This document shows, piece by piece, positions 45,207-54,469 of a stretch of DNA of 64,000 nt; the stretch's first letter is position 1; the number at the start of each line of letters is the position of its first letter. The stretch is from NCBI RefSeq assembly GCF_050269735.1, contig NZ_JBNNIX010000001.1:1178001-1242000 (forward strand), read 5' to 3'. Made by a program: the position numbers and the translations under genes. Source of the DNA: Paenisporosarcina sp050269735 (GTDB lineage: Bacteria; Bacillota; Bacilli; Bacillales_A; Planococcaceae). The notes under the pieces were generated by a model, which saw only the letters and a list, made by a program, of their open reading frames with translations, ran no database searches and was not told the DNA's origin.

Positions 45207-45761
45207 TTATTTTCGTTCATATGGAACAGCATCTGGAATATCAGCAAAAGGATTTTGTTGGTTGATGTGATCAAAGAACATAATCCCGTTCAAATGATCC
45301 AACTCGTGTTGAAAAGCGATAGCTGGCAATCCTTTTAAACGGAGCTTAAATTCTTTTCCGTCTGGATAGAAGCCTTTAACGGTTATTCGTGCGTACCTTG
45401 GCACATATCCTTCTATCGAACGATCAACTGATAAACAGCCTTCACCAACCGTAATATACGTTTTTTCAACTGAATGACTGATTATTTTAGGATTTATGGC
45501 AACTATACTTAATTTGGTTTCATCATCTGGTAAGTGCAGTGCAAACATACGCTTTGATACATTTACTTGGGGTGCAGCAATTCCGATACCAGGACGTAAA
45601 TCATAGCGCCCTACCATTTCTGGATTTTGACTATTTTTTACATAGTCCAACAAGTCCTCTGCAAGTTTTGCATCTTCAGAGGAGAGCGGAAATGCTACTT
45701 CTTGTGCTTTTTTTCGCAGAGTCGGATGCCCTTCGCGAATAATATCTTTCATAACAAACAT
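45207..45761 (-). CDS. def: Peptide deformylase
   Basis: A 184-residue type II deformylase, the length of DefB (YkrB). All three motifs are intact: GIGIAAPQ near residue 63, EGCLS near 113 with the metal-binding Cys, and QHELDHLNG near 156 with the two His ligands and catalytic Glu. It removes the formyl group from nascent proteins. The start at 45761 has AAAGGAAG six bases upstream; the frame extends six codons further without support. Confidence 0.95.
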   Translation of the reverse strand: MFVMKDIIREGHPTLRKKAQEVAFPLSSEDAKLAEDLLDYVKNSQNPEMVGRYDLRPGIGIAAPQVNVSKRMFALHLPDDETKLSIVAINPKIISHSVEKTYITVGEGCLSVDRSIEGYVPRYARITVKGFYPDGKEFKLRLKGLPAIAFQHELDHLNGIMFFDHINQQNPFADIPDAVPYERK

Positions 45762-45795
45762 CGTGGTCTTCCTTTCCAACTTTCATTCTTTATTT

Positions 45796-45823
45796 AGTAT
45801 AGCGAACGTTAGCCATCGTGCAA
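45796..45823 (-). promoter_or_regulatory. SigA-type promoter of def
   Basis: On the minus strand TTGCAC and TATACT are separated by 16 bp, about 35 bp before the def start. Confidence 0.6.
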
Positions 45824-45847
45824 ACGAAAATGACTACTTTAGTCAAG

Positions 45848-45876
45848 TTGAAATTTTTCACTTGAAGGACTATAGT
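45848..45876 (+). promoter_or_regulatory. SigA-type promoter of ykyA
   Basis: TTGAAA and TATAGT separated by 17 bp, 27 bp before the ykyA start. Confidence 0.65.
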
Positions 45877-45902
45877 AGAAAAAGATTTGGGAGGTTATTA
45901 AA

Positions 45903-46547
45903 ATGAGAAATTTTGTAATTGGTACCGTCTTGTCTACTTCACTTTTGTTATCCGCATGTTCAATCGGAACATCTGCTGAGCAGCAATTATCAGATTCATT
46001 AACAAAAGTATATGATGAAGAACAAGGATATCGTGACGCGCAAGCAAAATTGGCTGAATTAGAAAAGAAAGAACAGCTTACATTTAATCAAACGATGGAG
46101 CTTACTCAAAATCAAAAAGAAGAAGTAAGTGTAAAAGTTGAAGAATTAAAATCGTCATTGGCTAAAAGATTGACTCTATTAAAAGAAGAGAATGATTCCA
46201 TTAAAAATGCACAGGAATCACTTTCCACTTTAGATAAAATAGTAGAAGATGCCAAAGATGATCAAATTAAATCATCCGTTTCCGATTTGCAGGGAGTCAT
46301 GGATGCGCGTTATGAAGCACATGACCAAGTCAGCGCAGAATATCAAAAGTTAACTGATCTACAAAGCGCATTATATGAAATGCTAACAAAGGAAGAAACG
46401 CAACAAGCTGAACTCCAAAAACAAGTGGTCAAAGTTAATGAACAAAACGAAGTTGTTCAATCAGCTATTAATGCATTCAATGATGCCACAAAACAATTAA
46501 ATGAAAAGAAAGAGTCTGTGTATGATTCTTTACAAGAAGAAAAGTAA
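45903..46547 (+). CDS. ykyA: YkyA-like coiled-coil lipoprotein
   Basis: A 214-residue lipoprotein. The signal peptide ends in the lipobox LLSAC (Cys19). The rest is almost entirely charged, Gln/Glu/Lys-rich coiled coil with a heptad feel from about 25 to 210, as in YkyA proteins found between def and pdhA in Bacillales. It is exposed on the outer face of the membrane; function unknown. Own promoter and terminator. SD GGGAGG. Confidence 0.85.
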   Translation: MRNFVIGTVLSTSLLLSACSIGTSAEQQLSDSLTKVYDEEQGYRDAQAKLAELEKKEQLTFNQTMELTQNQKEEVSVKVEELKSSLAKRLTLLKEENDSIKNAQESLSTLDKIVEDAKDDQIKSSVSDLQGVMDARYEAHDQVSAEYQKLTDLQSALYEMLTKEETQQAELQKQVVKVNEQNEVVQSAINAFNDATKQLNEKKESVYDSLQEEK

Positions 46548-46576
46548 AACGATCTCAATTTGAGGTCGTTTTTTTG
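46547..46576 (+). terminator. Terminator of ykyA
   Basis: AAAACGATCTCA and TGAGGTCGTTTTTTT pair around a 3-nt loop. Confidence 0.9.
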
Positions 46577-46701
46577 CGTGATAGAGAGAGTGAGAGATTA
46601 ATACGTTTTATAATACAGAGGTTTATTTGTACTAGTACAGTTTCAAGAAAAGTGAATAGTCTTTCAATTACAAGCTCATATTTCACTAGAGTTTCCAATC
46701 A

Positions 46702-46730
46702 TTGACCACCAAAATAAAGTTGAGTATACT
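46702..46730 (+). promoter_or_regulatory. SigA-type promoter of the pdh operon
   Basis: TTGACC and TATACT separated by 17 bp, leaving a leader of about 65 nt before pdhA. Confidence 0.7.
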
Positions 46731-46803
46731 AGGGAAGAATGAACATTGTATCACTCGATTTTTACAGTTTTTTTAATACAGTTACTTAAGGAGAGGTGTT
46801 AAC

Positions 46804-47925
46804 ATGGCTGCAAAAAATGCCAAGCAATTAGGACCAGTAGAAACACTTCAAGCCATCGAAGAAAAATTTGAAATGTTTCAGATTTTGAATGAAGAAGGCG
46901 AGATAGTTAACAAAGATGCAGACCCGAATTTATCGGATGAAGAATTAGTCGAATTAATGCGCCGCATGGTGTATACGCGTATTCTTGACCAACGTTCTAT
47001 TTCTTTAAACAGACAAGGACGTTTAGGTTTCTATGCACCGACAGCTGGACAAGAAGCTTCTCAATTAGCTTCTCATTATGCACTTGAAAAAGAAGATTTC
47101 ATTTTACCTGGTTACCGCGATGTACCTCAGATGATCTGGCACGGGTTGCCACTTTCACAGGCATTCCTTTTCTCTCGTGGGCACTTCATGGGGAATCAGA
47201 TTCCTGAGAACGTGAAAGTATTCCCGCCTCAAATCATTATTGGTGCTCAATTCATCCAAGCGGCTGGTGTGGCACTTGGTATGCAAAAGCGTGGCAAAAA
47301 ATCAGTTGCTGTGACTTACACAGGTGATGGTGGTTCTTCGCAAGGTGACTTCTACGAAGGTATTAACTTTGCAGGTGCTTTCCGCTCTCCAGCTATTTTC
47401 ATTGTTCAAAATAATCAATTTGCAATCTCAACTCCACGTGAATTGCAAACAGCTGCTAAAACAATCGCTCAAAAAGGAGTTGCAGCAGGTATTCCAAGTA
47501 TCCTAGTTGATGGAATGGATCCATTGGCAGTTTATGTTGCAACACGCGATGCTCGTGAACGTGCAGTGAATGGTGAAGGCCCAACATTAATTGAAACATT
47601 ATGTTACCGTTATGGACCACATACGATGGCAGGGGATGACCCGACACGTTACCGTACATCTGATACAGATTCAGAGTGGGAAAAGAAAGATCCATTGGTT
47701 CGTTTCCGTGCTTATTTAGAAGCAAAAGATCTTTGGAATGAAGAAAAAGAAAATGAAGTAATCGAACAAGCTAAAGAAGAAATCAAAGATGCCATTAAAA
47801 CGGCTGATGCTGCTCCGAAACAAAAAGTGACGGACTTAATGGAAATTATGTATGATCCTAACGAAGAAATGCCATATCACTTAAAAGAGCAATATGAACT
47901 TTACAAAGAGAAGGAGTCGAAGTAA
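46804..47925 (+). CDS. pdhA: Pyruvate dehydrogenase E1 component, alpha subunit
   Basis: A 373-residue E1-alpha. The thiamine-diphosphate motif GDGGSSQGDFYEG starts near residue 174. GFYAPTAGQEASQLAS and GYRDVPQMIWHG are conserved, and YRYGPHTMAGDDPTRYR lies in the phosphorylation-loop-like region. With PdhB it decarboxylates pyruvate and acetylates the E2 lipoyl group. First gene of pdhABCD, SD GGAGAGGTG, three bases before pdhB. Confidence 0.97.
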   Translation: MAAKNAKQLGPVETLQAIEEKFEMFQILNEEGEIVNKDADPNLSDEELVELMRRMVYTRILDQRSISLNRQGRLGFYAPTAGQEASQLASHYALEKEDFILPGYRDVPQMIWHGLPLSQAFLFSRGHFMGNQIPENVKVFPPQIIIGAQFIQAAGVALGMQKRGKKSVAVTYTGDGGSSQGDFYEGINFAGAFRSPAIFIVQNNQFAISTPRELQTAAKTIAQKGVAAGIPSILVDGMDPLAVYVATRDARERAVNGEGPTLIETLCYRYGPHTMAGDDPTRYRTSDTDSEWEKKDPLVRFRAYLEAKDLWNEEKENEVIEQAKEEIKDAIKTADAAPKQKVTDLMEIMYDPNEEMPYHLKEQYELYKEKESK

Positions 47926-47928
47926 CCG

Positions 47929-48906
47929 ATGGCACAAATGACGATGATTCAAGCTATTACGGATGCACTCCGTACAGAGCTTAAGAATGACGAAAACGTC
48001 CTCGTCTTCGGTGAAGACGTTGGAAATAACGGCGGTGTATTCCGTGCGACTGAAGGCTTACAAAAAGAATTTGGCGAAGATCGTGTATTTGATACACCTT
48101 TAGCTGAATCAGGTATTGGTGGTTTAGCGGTTGGTCTTTCACTTGAAGGCTTCCGTCCAGTTCCAGAAATTCAGTTCTTTGGTTTCGTTTATGAAGTAAT
48201 GGATTCGATCAGTGGCCAATTAGCTCGTATGCGTTTCCGCAGCGGTGGCAAATACAGTGCTCCGGTAACAATCCGTTCTCCATTCGGTGGCGGTGTTCAT
48301 ACTCCTGAAATGCACGCGGACAGCTTAGAAGGTTTGGTAGCTTCTCAGCCTGGTTTGAAAGTAGTTATTCCTTCTTCACCTTACGATGCTAAAGGATTAT
48401 TAATTTCTGCTATCCGTGATAATGACCCAGTTATTTTCTTGGAACACATGAAGTTATACCGCTCATTCCGTGAAGAGGTACCTGAAGAAGAATACACAAT
48501 TCCTTTAGGTAAAGCGGAAGTAAAACGTGAAGGTACAGACCTAACGATTATTGCTTACGGCGCAATGGTACACGATAGCTTAAAAGCTGCAGAAGAACTT
48601 GAAAAAGAAAACTACTCAGTAGAAGTAATCGATTTACGTACTGTTCAACCATTGGATATTGAAACAATCATTGCTTCTGTTGAAAAAACAGGACGTGCGG
48701 TTGTTGTTCAAGAGGCACAAAAACAAGCAGGTATTGCTGCTAACGTAGTTGCTGAAATTAACGAACGTGCAATTCTTAGCCTAGAAGCACCAGTATTACG
48801 TGTATTTGCACCAGATACAATCTTCCCATTCGCTCAAGCGGAATCAGTTTGGTTACCAAACTCGAAGGACATTGTAGCAACAGCTAAAAAAGTACTAACA
48901 TTCTAA
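47929..48906 (+). CDS. pdhB: Pyruvate dehydrogenase E1 component, beta subunit
   Basis: A 325-residue E1-beta with FGEDVGNNGGVFRAT near residue 27, PLAESGIGGLAVGLS near 57 and FGGGVHTPEMHADS near 122 at the cofactor and subunit interface. SD AAGGAG within the end of pdhA. Followed by an 88-bp spacer with an imperfect hairpin before pdhC. Confidence 0.97.
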   Translation: MAQMTMIQAITDALRTELKNDENVLVFGEDVGNNGGVFRATEGLQKEFGEDRVFDTPLAESGIGGLAVGLSLEGFRPVPEIQFFGFVYEVMDSISGQLARMRFRSGGKYSAPVTIRSPFGGGVHTPEMHADSLEGLVASQPGLKVVIPSSPYDAKGLLISAIRDNDPVIFLEHMKLYRSFREEVPEEEYTIPLGKAEVKREGTDLTIIAYGAMVHDSLKAAEELEKENYSVEVIDLRTVQPLDIETIIASVEKTGRAVVVQEAQKQAGIAANVVAEINERAILSLEAPVLRVFAPDTIFPFAQAESVWLPNSKDIVATAKKVLTF

Positions 48907-48915
48907 TTGTAAGTT

Positions 48916-48953
48916 CAAAAAGTCCAGTCAAGATTTCTTGTTGGTCTTTTGGA
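48916..48953 (+). promoter_or_regulatory. Imperfect hairpin in the pdhB-pdhC spacer
   Basis: CAAAAAG-CCA-CAAG pairs loosely with CTTG-TGG-CTTTTG around ATTT. No clean T-run follows, so an mRNA-processing or stability element is as likely as an attenuator. Confidence 0.35.
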
Positions 48954-48994
48954 CTTAAAGATAGTAAACACTCACAACTGAAAGGGTGAATTTT

Positions 48995-50395
48995 GTGGCA
49001 TTTGAATTTCGATTACCGGATATCGGTGAAGGTATACACGAAGGCGAAATCGTAAAATGGTTTGTTAAAGCGGGCGACACTATTGGCGAAGATGATATTT
49101 TATGTGAAGTTCAGAATGACAAAGCTGTCGTTGAAATTCCTTCTCCTGTTGCAGGAAAAGTGGAAGAAGTGCTTATTGGAGAAGGTACAGTTGCAACTGT
49201 AGGCCAAATCTTGATTCGCATCGACGCACCAGGCTATGAAGATCTTCAATTTAAAGGTGGTCACGAAGACGAACCTAAAGCAGAAGAGAAAACAGAAGCT
49301 CAAGTACAAGCTACTGCAGAAGCTGGACAAGAAGTAGAAAAAGAAGCAACGCCAGTAGCAAAAGATCAAGCTCTTGAAAAAGAAGCAGCTGAACCAACAA
49401 AAGCGGCTCCTAAAGCAGACGCAACATCGAAGACTGAAAAAGACCCAAATGGTCGCGTAATTGCGATGCCTTCCGTGCGTAAATTTGCACGTGATAATGA
49501 TGTCGAAATTTCTCAAGTCAACGGATCAGGTAAAAATGGCCGTGTGATGAAAGAAGATATCGAAGCATATATGAATGGTGGGCAAACATCTGAAGCACCT
49601 GAACAAAATACAGTTGCTGCAAATGAAGAATCAACAAGCGAAGAAAAAGTTGAAAAAGCAGCGAAACCTGCCGCTCCATCTTTGGAAGGTGAATTCCCTG
49701 AAACTCGTGAGAAGATGTCAGGTATTCGTAAAGCAATCGCCAAAGCGATGGTTCACTCGAAGCATACAGCTCCTCATGTAACATTAATGGACGAGGTTGA
49801 TGTAACCGAGCTTGTTGCACACCGTAAGAAATTTAAAGATTTAGCAGCGGAGAAGAATGTGAAATTGACTTATTTACCATACGTTGTAAAAGCATTGGTA
49901 AGCACACTTCGTGAGTTCCCAGACTTCAACCGTTCATTGGATGACGAAGCTGGCGAAATCATTCAAAAGCATTACTTCAATATCGGGATTGCAGCTGATA
50001 CTGAAAAAGGCTTGTTAGTACCGGTTATCAAACATGCTGACCGTAAATCTGTCTTTGCGATTTCAGATGAAATCAATACGCTTGCAGGAAAAGCTCGTGA
50101 TGGGAAGTTATCACCTTCAGAAATGAAGGGCGCATCTTGTTCAATCACGAATATTGGCTCTGCTGGTGGACAATGGTTCACTCCTGTAATCAATCATCCT
50201 GAAGTTGCTATTTTAGGAATTGGTCGTATTGCAGAGAAACCTGTCATAAAAAATGGTGAAATTGTAGCCGCTCCTGTGTTAGCATTATCATTGAGCTTTG
50301 ATCATCGTATGATCGACGGTGCGACTGCTCAGCACGCATTAAATAACATTAAGCGTTTGCTTAGCAATCCAGAACTTTTATTAATGGAGGCGTAA
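48995..50395 (+). CDS. pdhC: Dihydrolipoamide acetyltransferase (PDH E2)
   Basis: A 466-residue E2. The single lipoyl domain (residues about 1-78) has the lipoylated Lys43 in QNDKAV. An Ala/Glu/Lys-rich linker follows, then the peripheral-subunit-binding domain (about 155-192, PSVRKFARDNDVEISQVNG), a second linker, and the catalytic core ending in FDHRMIDG (His near 437, HxxxDG). It transfers acetyl groups from lipoate to CoA and forms the complex core. GTG start follows AAAGGGTG; GTG 48986 overlaps the SD. Confidence 0.97.
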   Translation: MAFEFRLPDIGEGIHEGEIVKWFVKAGDTIGEDDILCEVQNDKAVVEIPSPVAGKVEEVLIGEGTVATVGQILIRIDAPGYEDLQFKGGHEDEPKAEEKTEAQVQATAEAGQEVEKEATPVAKDQALEKEAAEPTKAAPKADATSKTEKDPNGRVIAMPSVRKFARDNDVEISQVNGSGKNGRVMKEDIEAYMNGGQTSEAPEQNTVAANEESTSEEKVEKAAKPAAPSLEGEFPETREKMSGIRKAIAKAMVHSKHTAPHVTLMDEVDVTELVAHRKKFKDLAAEKNVKLTYLPYVVKALVSTLREFPDFNRSLDDEAGEIIQKHYFNIGIAADTEKGLLVPVIKHADRKSVFAISDEINTLAGKARDGKLSPSEMKGASCSITNIGSAGGQWFTPVINHPEVAILGIGRIAEKPVIKNGEIVAAPVLALSLSFDHRMIDGATAQHALNNIKRLLSNPELLLMEA

Positions 50396-50399
50396 AAAC

Positions 50400-51812
50400 A
50401 TGGTAGTAGGAGATTTCCCAATCGAAACAGATACGCTCGTCATCGGCTCAGGCCCTGGCGGATATGTTGCGGCCATACGTGCTGCGCAAACTGGTCAAAA
50501 AGTGACAATCGTTGAAAAAGAACATTTAGGCGGCGTTTGTTTGAACGTTGGTTGTATTCCTTCTAAAGCGTTAATTTCAGTCGGTCACCGTTTTGAACAA
50601 GCAAAACATTCAGATGATATGGGTATTACTGCATCTGAAGTTACAATTGATTTTTCAAAAGCCCAAGCTTTCAAAGACAGTGTCGTTAAAAAATTAACGG
50701 GTGGCGTTGAAGGTTTACTAAAAGGGAATAAAGTTGAAATCGTTCGTGGCGAAGCATACTTTGTTGATGCTAACACTGTTCGTGTAATGGACGAAAATTC
50801 AGCACAAACGTATAAATTCAAAAACGCGATTATCGCAACAGGCTCACGTCCTGTTGAGATTCCATCATTCAAATTTACAAAACGTGTGTTAAGTTCAACA
50901 GGAGCTTTGGCTCTTGGAGAAATCCCAGGAAAATTAGTTGTTATCGGTGGCGGTTATATCGGAACTGAACTAGGAACTGCTTTTGCAAACCTAGGTTCTG
51001 AAGTAACAATCATCGAAGGCGGCGACGATATTTTAGCTGGATTCGAGAAACAAATGACTCAAATCGTTAAAAAAGGCTTGAAGAAAAAAGGTGTCAATGT
51101 TGTTGTGAAAGCATCAGCAAAAGGCGTCGAAGAATCAGATTCAGGCGTTACAGTTACGTACGAGGCAGGCGGCGAAGAGAAAAAAGTCGAAGCGGATTAT
51201 GTATTAGTAACAGTAGGCCGTCGTCCAAACACGGATGAAATGGGTCTAGAAGAAATCGGCATCAAAATGGGTGAACGTGGCTTGATCGAAGTTGACAAGC
51301 AAGTTCGCACAAACATCGAAAACATTTTTGCAATTGGTGATGTAGTTTCAGGTCCTCAGCTTGCTCACAAAGCTTCTTACGAAGGTAAAGTGGCAGCTGA
51401 AGTTATCGCTGGTCAAACATCGGTGGTGGATTACTTAGCAATTCCAGCTGTATGTTTCACAGATCCTGAACTTGCAACAGTTGGCTTAAATGAAGAACAA
51501 GCTAAAAAAGAAGGCTTTGAAGTAACGGCTGGGAAATTCCCATTCGGTGCTAACGGTCGTGCATTGGCATTAAACGCTACAGACGGTTTTGTGAAACTTG
51601 TTTCACGTAAATCGGATGGTTTGTTATTAGGTGCTCAAATTGTCGGTCAAGGTGCTTCTGATATGATTGCTGAACTTGGTTTAGCTATTGAAGCGGGTAT
51701 GACAGTAGAAGATATTGCTATGACAATTCATGCACATCCAACTTTGGGAGAAATCTCAATGGAAGCTGCTGAAGTGGTTATGGGTCACCCAATTCATATC
51801 ATTACAAAATAA
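50400..51812 (+). CDS. pdhD: Dihydrolipoamide dehydrogenase (PDH E3)
   Basis: A 470-residue flavoprotein: FAD motif GSGPGGY at residues 16-22, redox-active disulfide Cys47/Cys52 in GGVCLNVGC, NAD motif GGGYIGTE near 183, and catalytic HAHPTLGE near 444. It reoxidises dihydrolipoamide with NAD+. Last gene of the operon, SD GGAGG, four bases after pdhC, followed by a strong terminator. Confidence 0.97.
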   Translation: MVVGDFPIETDTLVIGSGPGGYVAAIRAAQTGQKVTIVEKEHLGGVCLNVGCIPSKALISVGHRFEQAKHSDDMGITASEVTIDFSKAQAFKDSVVKKLTGGVEGLLKGNKVEIVRGEAYFVDANTVRVMDENSAQTYKFKNAIIATGSRPVEIPSFKFTKRVLSSTGALALGEIPGKLVVIGGGYIGTELGTAFANLGSEVTIIEGGDDILAGFEKQMTQIVKKGLKKKGVNVVVKASAKGVEESDSGVTVTYEAGGEEKKVEADYVLVTVGRRPNTDEMGLEEIGIKMGERGLIEVDKQVRTNIENIFAIGDVVSGPQLAHKASYEGKVAAEVIAGQTSVVDYLAIPAVCFTDPELATVGLNEEQAKKEGFEVTAGKFPFGANGRALALNATDGFVKLVSRKSDGLLLGAQIVGQGASDMIAELGLAIEAGMTVEDIAMTIHAHPTLGEISMEAAEVVMGHPIHIITK

Positions 51813-51823
51813 GTTAATACTAG

Positions 51824-51857
51824 AGTCGTACAGGGTAAACCTGTACGACTTTTTTTA
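51824..51857 (+). terminator. Terminator of pdhABCD
   Basis: AGTCGTACAGG and CCTGTACGACT form a perfect 11-bp stem with a 5-nt loop and seven T residues. Confidence 0.96.
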
Positions 51858-51921
51858 GTCTCTGGATAGACAGTGGAAAATCATGTTAAAATGACATTCG
51901 AAAGGGTCACGGTGATACATC

Positions 51922-52755
51922 ATGAAATACACAAAACTAATGAGTATGAGTTTATTAGCAATAATGCTGGCTGCTTGTGGAAGCGAAGAAACAAAAACAA
52001 CTACATCCGCACCAACCCAACAGGAAGTTAAGGACGAGGTAGTTGAAGATAAAGAAGTTGAAAATGATGAAGAGGATACACAAGAAGAGACAGAAGAGGT
52101 AACTGCACCCTTGGAGCCTCTATATACGTTGAATGAAGCCAATTGGTCGTTCAAGCCAATTGCCGATGCGCCTTCCAAAGTTGTTCTATTAACGATTGAT
52201 GACGCACCTGACAAACGATCACTAGAAATGGCAAAAACGTTAAAAGCTTTGAATGCACCAGCTATTTTCTTTGTAAATGGACATTTTTTGGATAGTGACG
52301 AAAAAAAAGCAGTATTAAAAGAAATACATAACATGGGCTTTGCTATTGGTAACCATACGCAAACGCATGCGAACTTGAAACAACTGACTGAAGATGAACA
52401 GCGTGCTGAAATCATGCAGGTGAGTGAAACGATTGAAGCTGTAATTGGGGAAAAACCGAAATTTTTCAGAGCCCCATTCGGAGCAAATACTGATTTTAGT
52501 AAAGCTCTCGTAAAAGAACAAGGCATGCTGTTAATGAATTGGACTTACGGATACGACTGGGAATCGAATTACCAAGATGCCAATGCTTTGAAAGATATCA
52601 TGGTTAATACAGAGTATTTAACAAATGGTGCTAACTTATTAATGCATGACCGAAAATGGACCGCTGAAGCCCTTGGTGGAATAGTAGAAGGTTTACGAGC
52701 AAAAGGGTACGGCATGATCGACCCTGCTACCATACAAGGTGTAACAGGGGAATAA
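51922..52755 (+). CDS. Polysaccharide deacetylase (CE4) lipoprotein
   Basis: A 277-residue lipoprotein with lipobox MLAAC (Cys20), an acidic Glu/Asp/Thr-rich linker (about 22-62), then a NodB/CE4 domain. Motif 1 reads LTIDDAPD instead of the common TFDDGP, keeping both Asp. Motif 2 GNHTQTH keeps the zinc His pair, and motif 3 is RAPFG. It probably deacetylates peptidoglycan or another envelope glycan. It lies between pdhD and speA and has its own terminator. Confidence 0.85.
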   Translation: MKYTKLMSMSLLAIMLAACGSEETKTTTSAPTQQEVKDEVVEDKEVENDEEDTQEETEEVTAPLEPLYTLNEANWSFKPIADAPSKVVLLTIDDAPDKRSLEMAKTLKALNAPAIFFVNGHFLDSDEKKAVLKEIHNMGFAIGNHTQTHANLKQLTEDEQRAEIMQVSETIEAVIGEKPKFFRAPFGANTDFSKALVKEQGMLLMNWTYGYDWESNYQDANALKDIMVNTEYLTNGANLLMHDRKWTAEALGGIVEGLRAKGYGMIDPATIQGVTGE

Positions 52756-52766
52756 TGACTAACAAG

Positions 52767-52807
52767 AAAGGCTGAGCCTCCCAGTGAAGGAGACTCAGCC
52801 TTTTTTA
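52767..52807. terminator. Bidirectional terminator between CE4 lipoprotein and speA
   Basis: AAAGGCTGAG-CCTCC pairs with GGAGA-CTCAGCCTTTTTT around a 7-nt loop. Confidence 0.92.
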
Positions 52808-52818
52808 CTTCATTTACT

Positions 52819-54288
52819 TTAATAGAACGCTTTATGTTCTTTAATAACTCGAATCAATTTCAATTCATCGTCTTCTGGCCCTTGTACAGGTAAGCCCGCT
52901 TCGATATTCATATGAATATAAGCGATATTATCTTCCGTAATGATTTCACCTGGTATGAAAATTGGGATACCCGGAGGATATACCATAATAAATTCAGCTG
53001 AAATACGACCTACAGAATCTGCAAACGGTACAACTTCAGTTGTCGCATAAAAAGCGTCACGAGGCGTCATGGCTAAACGTGGTATATCAGGCATTGTTAC
53101 AAATGCTTCTACGATTTCAGCATCCGCTTCAAATGATTGGGCCATACGCTGAAGGGCATTGACAAGCAAGTTCAATTCTTTTTTGGAATCCGCAATCGTC
53201 ACGATGCACAGAATATTGTATAAATCGGATAATTCAACTTCGATGTTTGCTTTTTCGCGTAACCATTCTTCCGCTTGGTGTCCTGTAATCCCTAAATTTT
53301 TGACACTGATCAACAATTTAGTAGGATCCATATCGTGTGTTGCGGAAGTTCGCAATATTTCTTCTCCTACACAGTGTAAGTTTGGAATCTGATTGATTCG
53401 CTTGCGTGTATCTTTTGCTAATCGAATGGCAGTTGTCAATAAATCATGCCCATGAATGGCTAACTGGCGTCGCGCAGTATCTAATGAAGCAAGGATTGGA
53501 TATGATGTCGAAGTTGTTGTTAACATCGATAAAATGGATTGTACACGCTTAGGTGATACCAAGCCTTCACGAACATTTAATACTGAGCTTTGTGTCATTG
53601 AACCGCCCAGTTTGTGAACTGAAGTGGCAGCCATATCAGCACCTGCAGCCATAGCTGATACCGGTAGAGATTCATGGAAATGTATATGGACACCATGTGC
53701 TTCATCCACCAAAACGGGAATATTACGATTGTGTGCTATTTCAACAATGCGTGTTAAGTCTGCAGCAAAACCGAAGTAAGTAGGGTTAATGACAAGAACG
53801 GCTTTTGCATCAGGATGAGCATCTAAAGCTTTTTCCACAGATTCTGCAGAGATGCCGTGTGATATTCCAAGTTCCGGATCCACTTCTGGGTGTATGAAGA
53901 CTGGACTTGCGCCAGCAAATACAATGGCAGACATAATAGATTTGTGAACATTGCGCGGAACTAAGATTTTATCTCCAGGACCGACAACACTTAAAATCAT
54001 CGTCATAATTGCACCGCTTGTACCTTGAACAGAGAAAAATGTATAATCGGCACCAAAAGCTTCTGCTGCTAATTCTTGCGCTTTTTTAATCGCACCTTTT
54101 GGTGAGTGTAAATCATCAAGTGGGGCAATATTGATTAAATCTATAGATAGGATATTATCGCCTACGAATTCACGGAACGCAGGGTCGACACCATTACCTT
54201 TTTTATGACCGGGAATATGAAACTGAATAGGATGTCGATTGCGATGTTTTAGCAAGACATCAAATAAAGGGGTTTCTAACTGAGACAA
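52819..54288 (-). CDS. speA: Arginine decarboxylase SpeA (Orn/Lys/Arg decarboxylase family)
   Basis: A 489-residue fold-type I PLP decarboxylase, the length of B. subtilis SpeA. The PLP lysine is in SVHKLGG near residue 226. HIPGHKKGNG opens the protein, VDEAHGVHIHF holds the cofactor Asp and His, and FIPGEIITEDNI is near the end. It converts arginine to agmatine for polyamine synthesis; lysine cannot be excluded as substrate. TTG at 54288 has AGGTGG eight bases upstream and the family start MSQxETPL; the frame extends 13 codons further without RBS. Confidence 0.9.
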   Translation of the reverse strand: MSQLETPLFDVLLKHRNRHPIQFHIPGHKKGNGVDPAFREFVGDNILSIDLINIAPLDDLHSPKGAIKKAQELAAEAFGADYTFFSVQGTSGAIMTMILSVVGPGDKILVPRNVHKSIMSAIVFAGASPVFIHPEVDPELGISHGISAESVEKALDAHPDAKAVLVINPTYFGFAADLTRIVEIAHNRNIPVLVDEAHGVHIHFHESLPVSAMAAGADMAATSVHKLGGSMTQSSVLNVREGLVSPKRVQSILSMLTTTSTSYPILASLDTARRQLAIHGHDLLTTAIRLAKDTRKRINQIPNLHCVGEEILRTSATHDMDPTKLLISVKNLGITGHQAEEWLREKANIEVELSDLYNILCIVTIADSKKELNLLVNALQRMAQSFEADAEIVEAFVTMPDIPRLAMTPRDAFYATTEVVPFADSVGRISAEFIMVYPPGIPIFIPGEIITEDNIAYIHMNIEAGLPVQGPEDDELKLIRVIKEHKAFY

Positions 54289-54469
54289 TGGACGTACCAC
54301 CTCAACTTTCTTAATGATGGCATTCAAATATTTTGGAATACCGATTTAAAAATGAAAATGAAAAACAAGTGAATTATAGCATTTAGTATAGCTAATGACC
54401 ATAAATATTAGAGGAATTTCGACAATAAAATTGAATATAGTACAATTAATTGATAGGAGGAAACTAAAA

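Noticed and set aside
54395..54469. N-terminal extension of the nitronate monooxygenase gene
   Set aside because: AGGAGG directly precedes the ATG at 54470 and the family begins there; the extension has no RBS.
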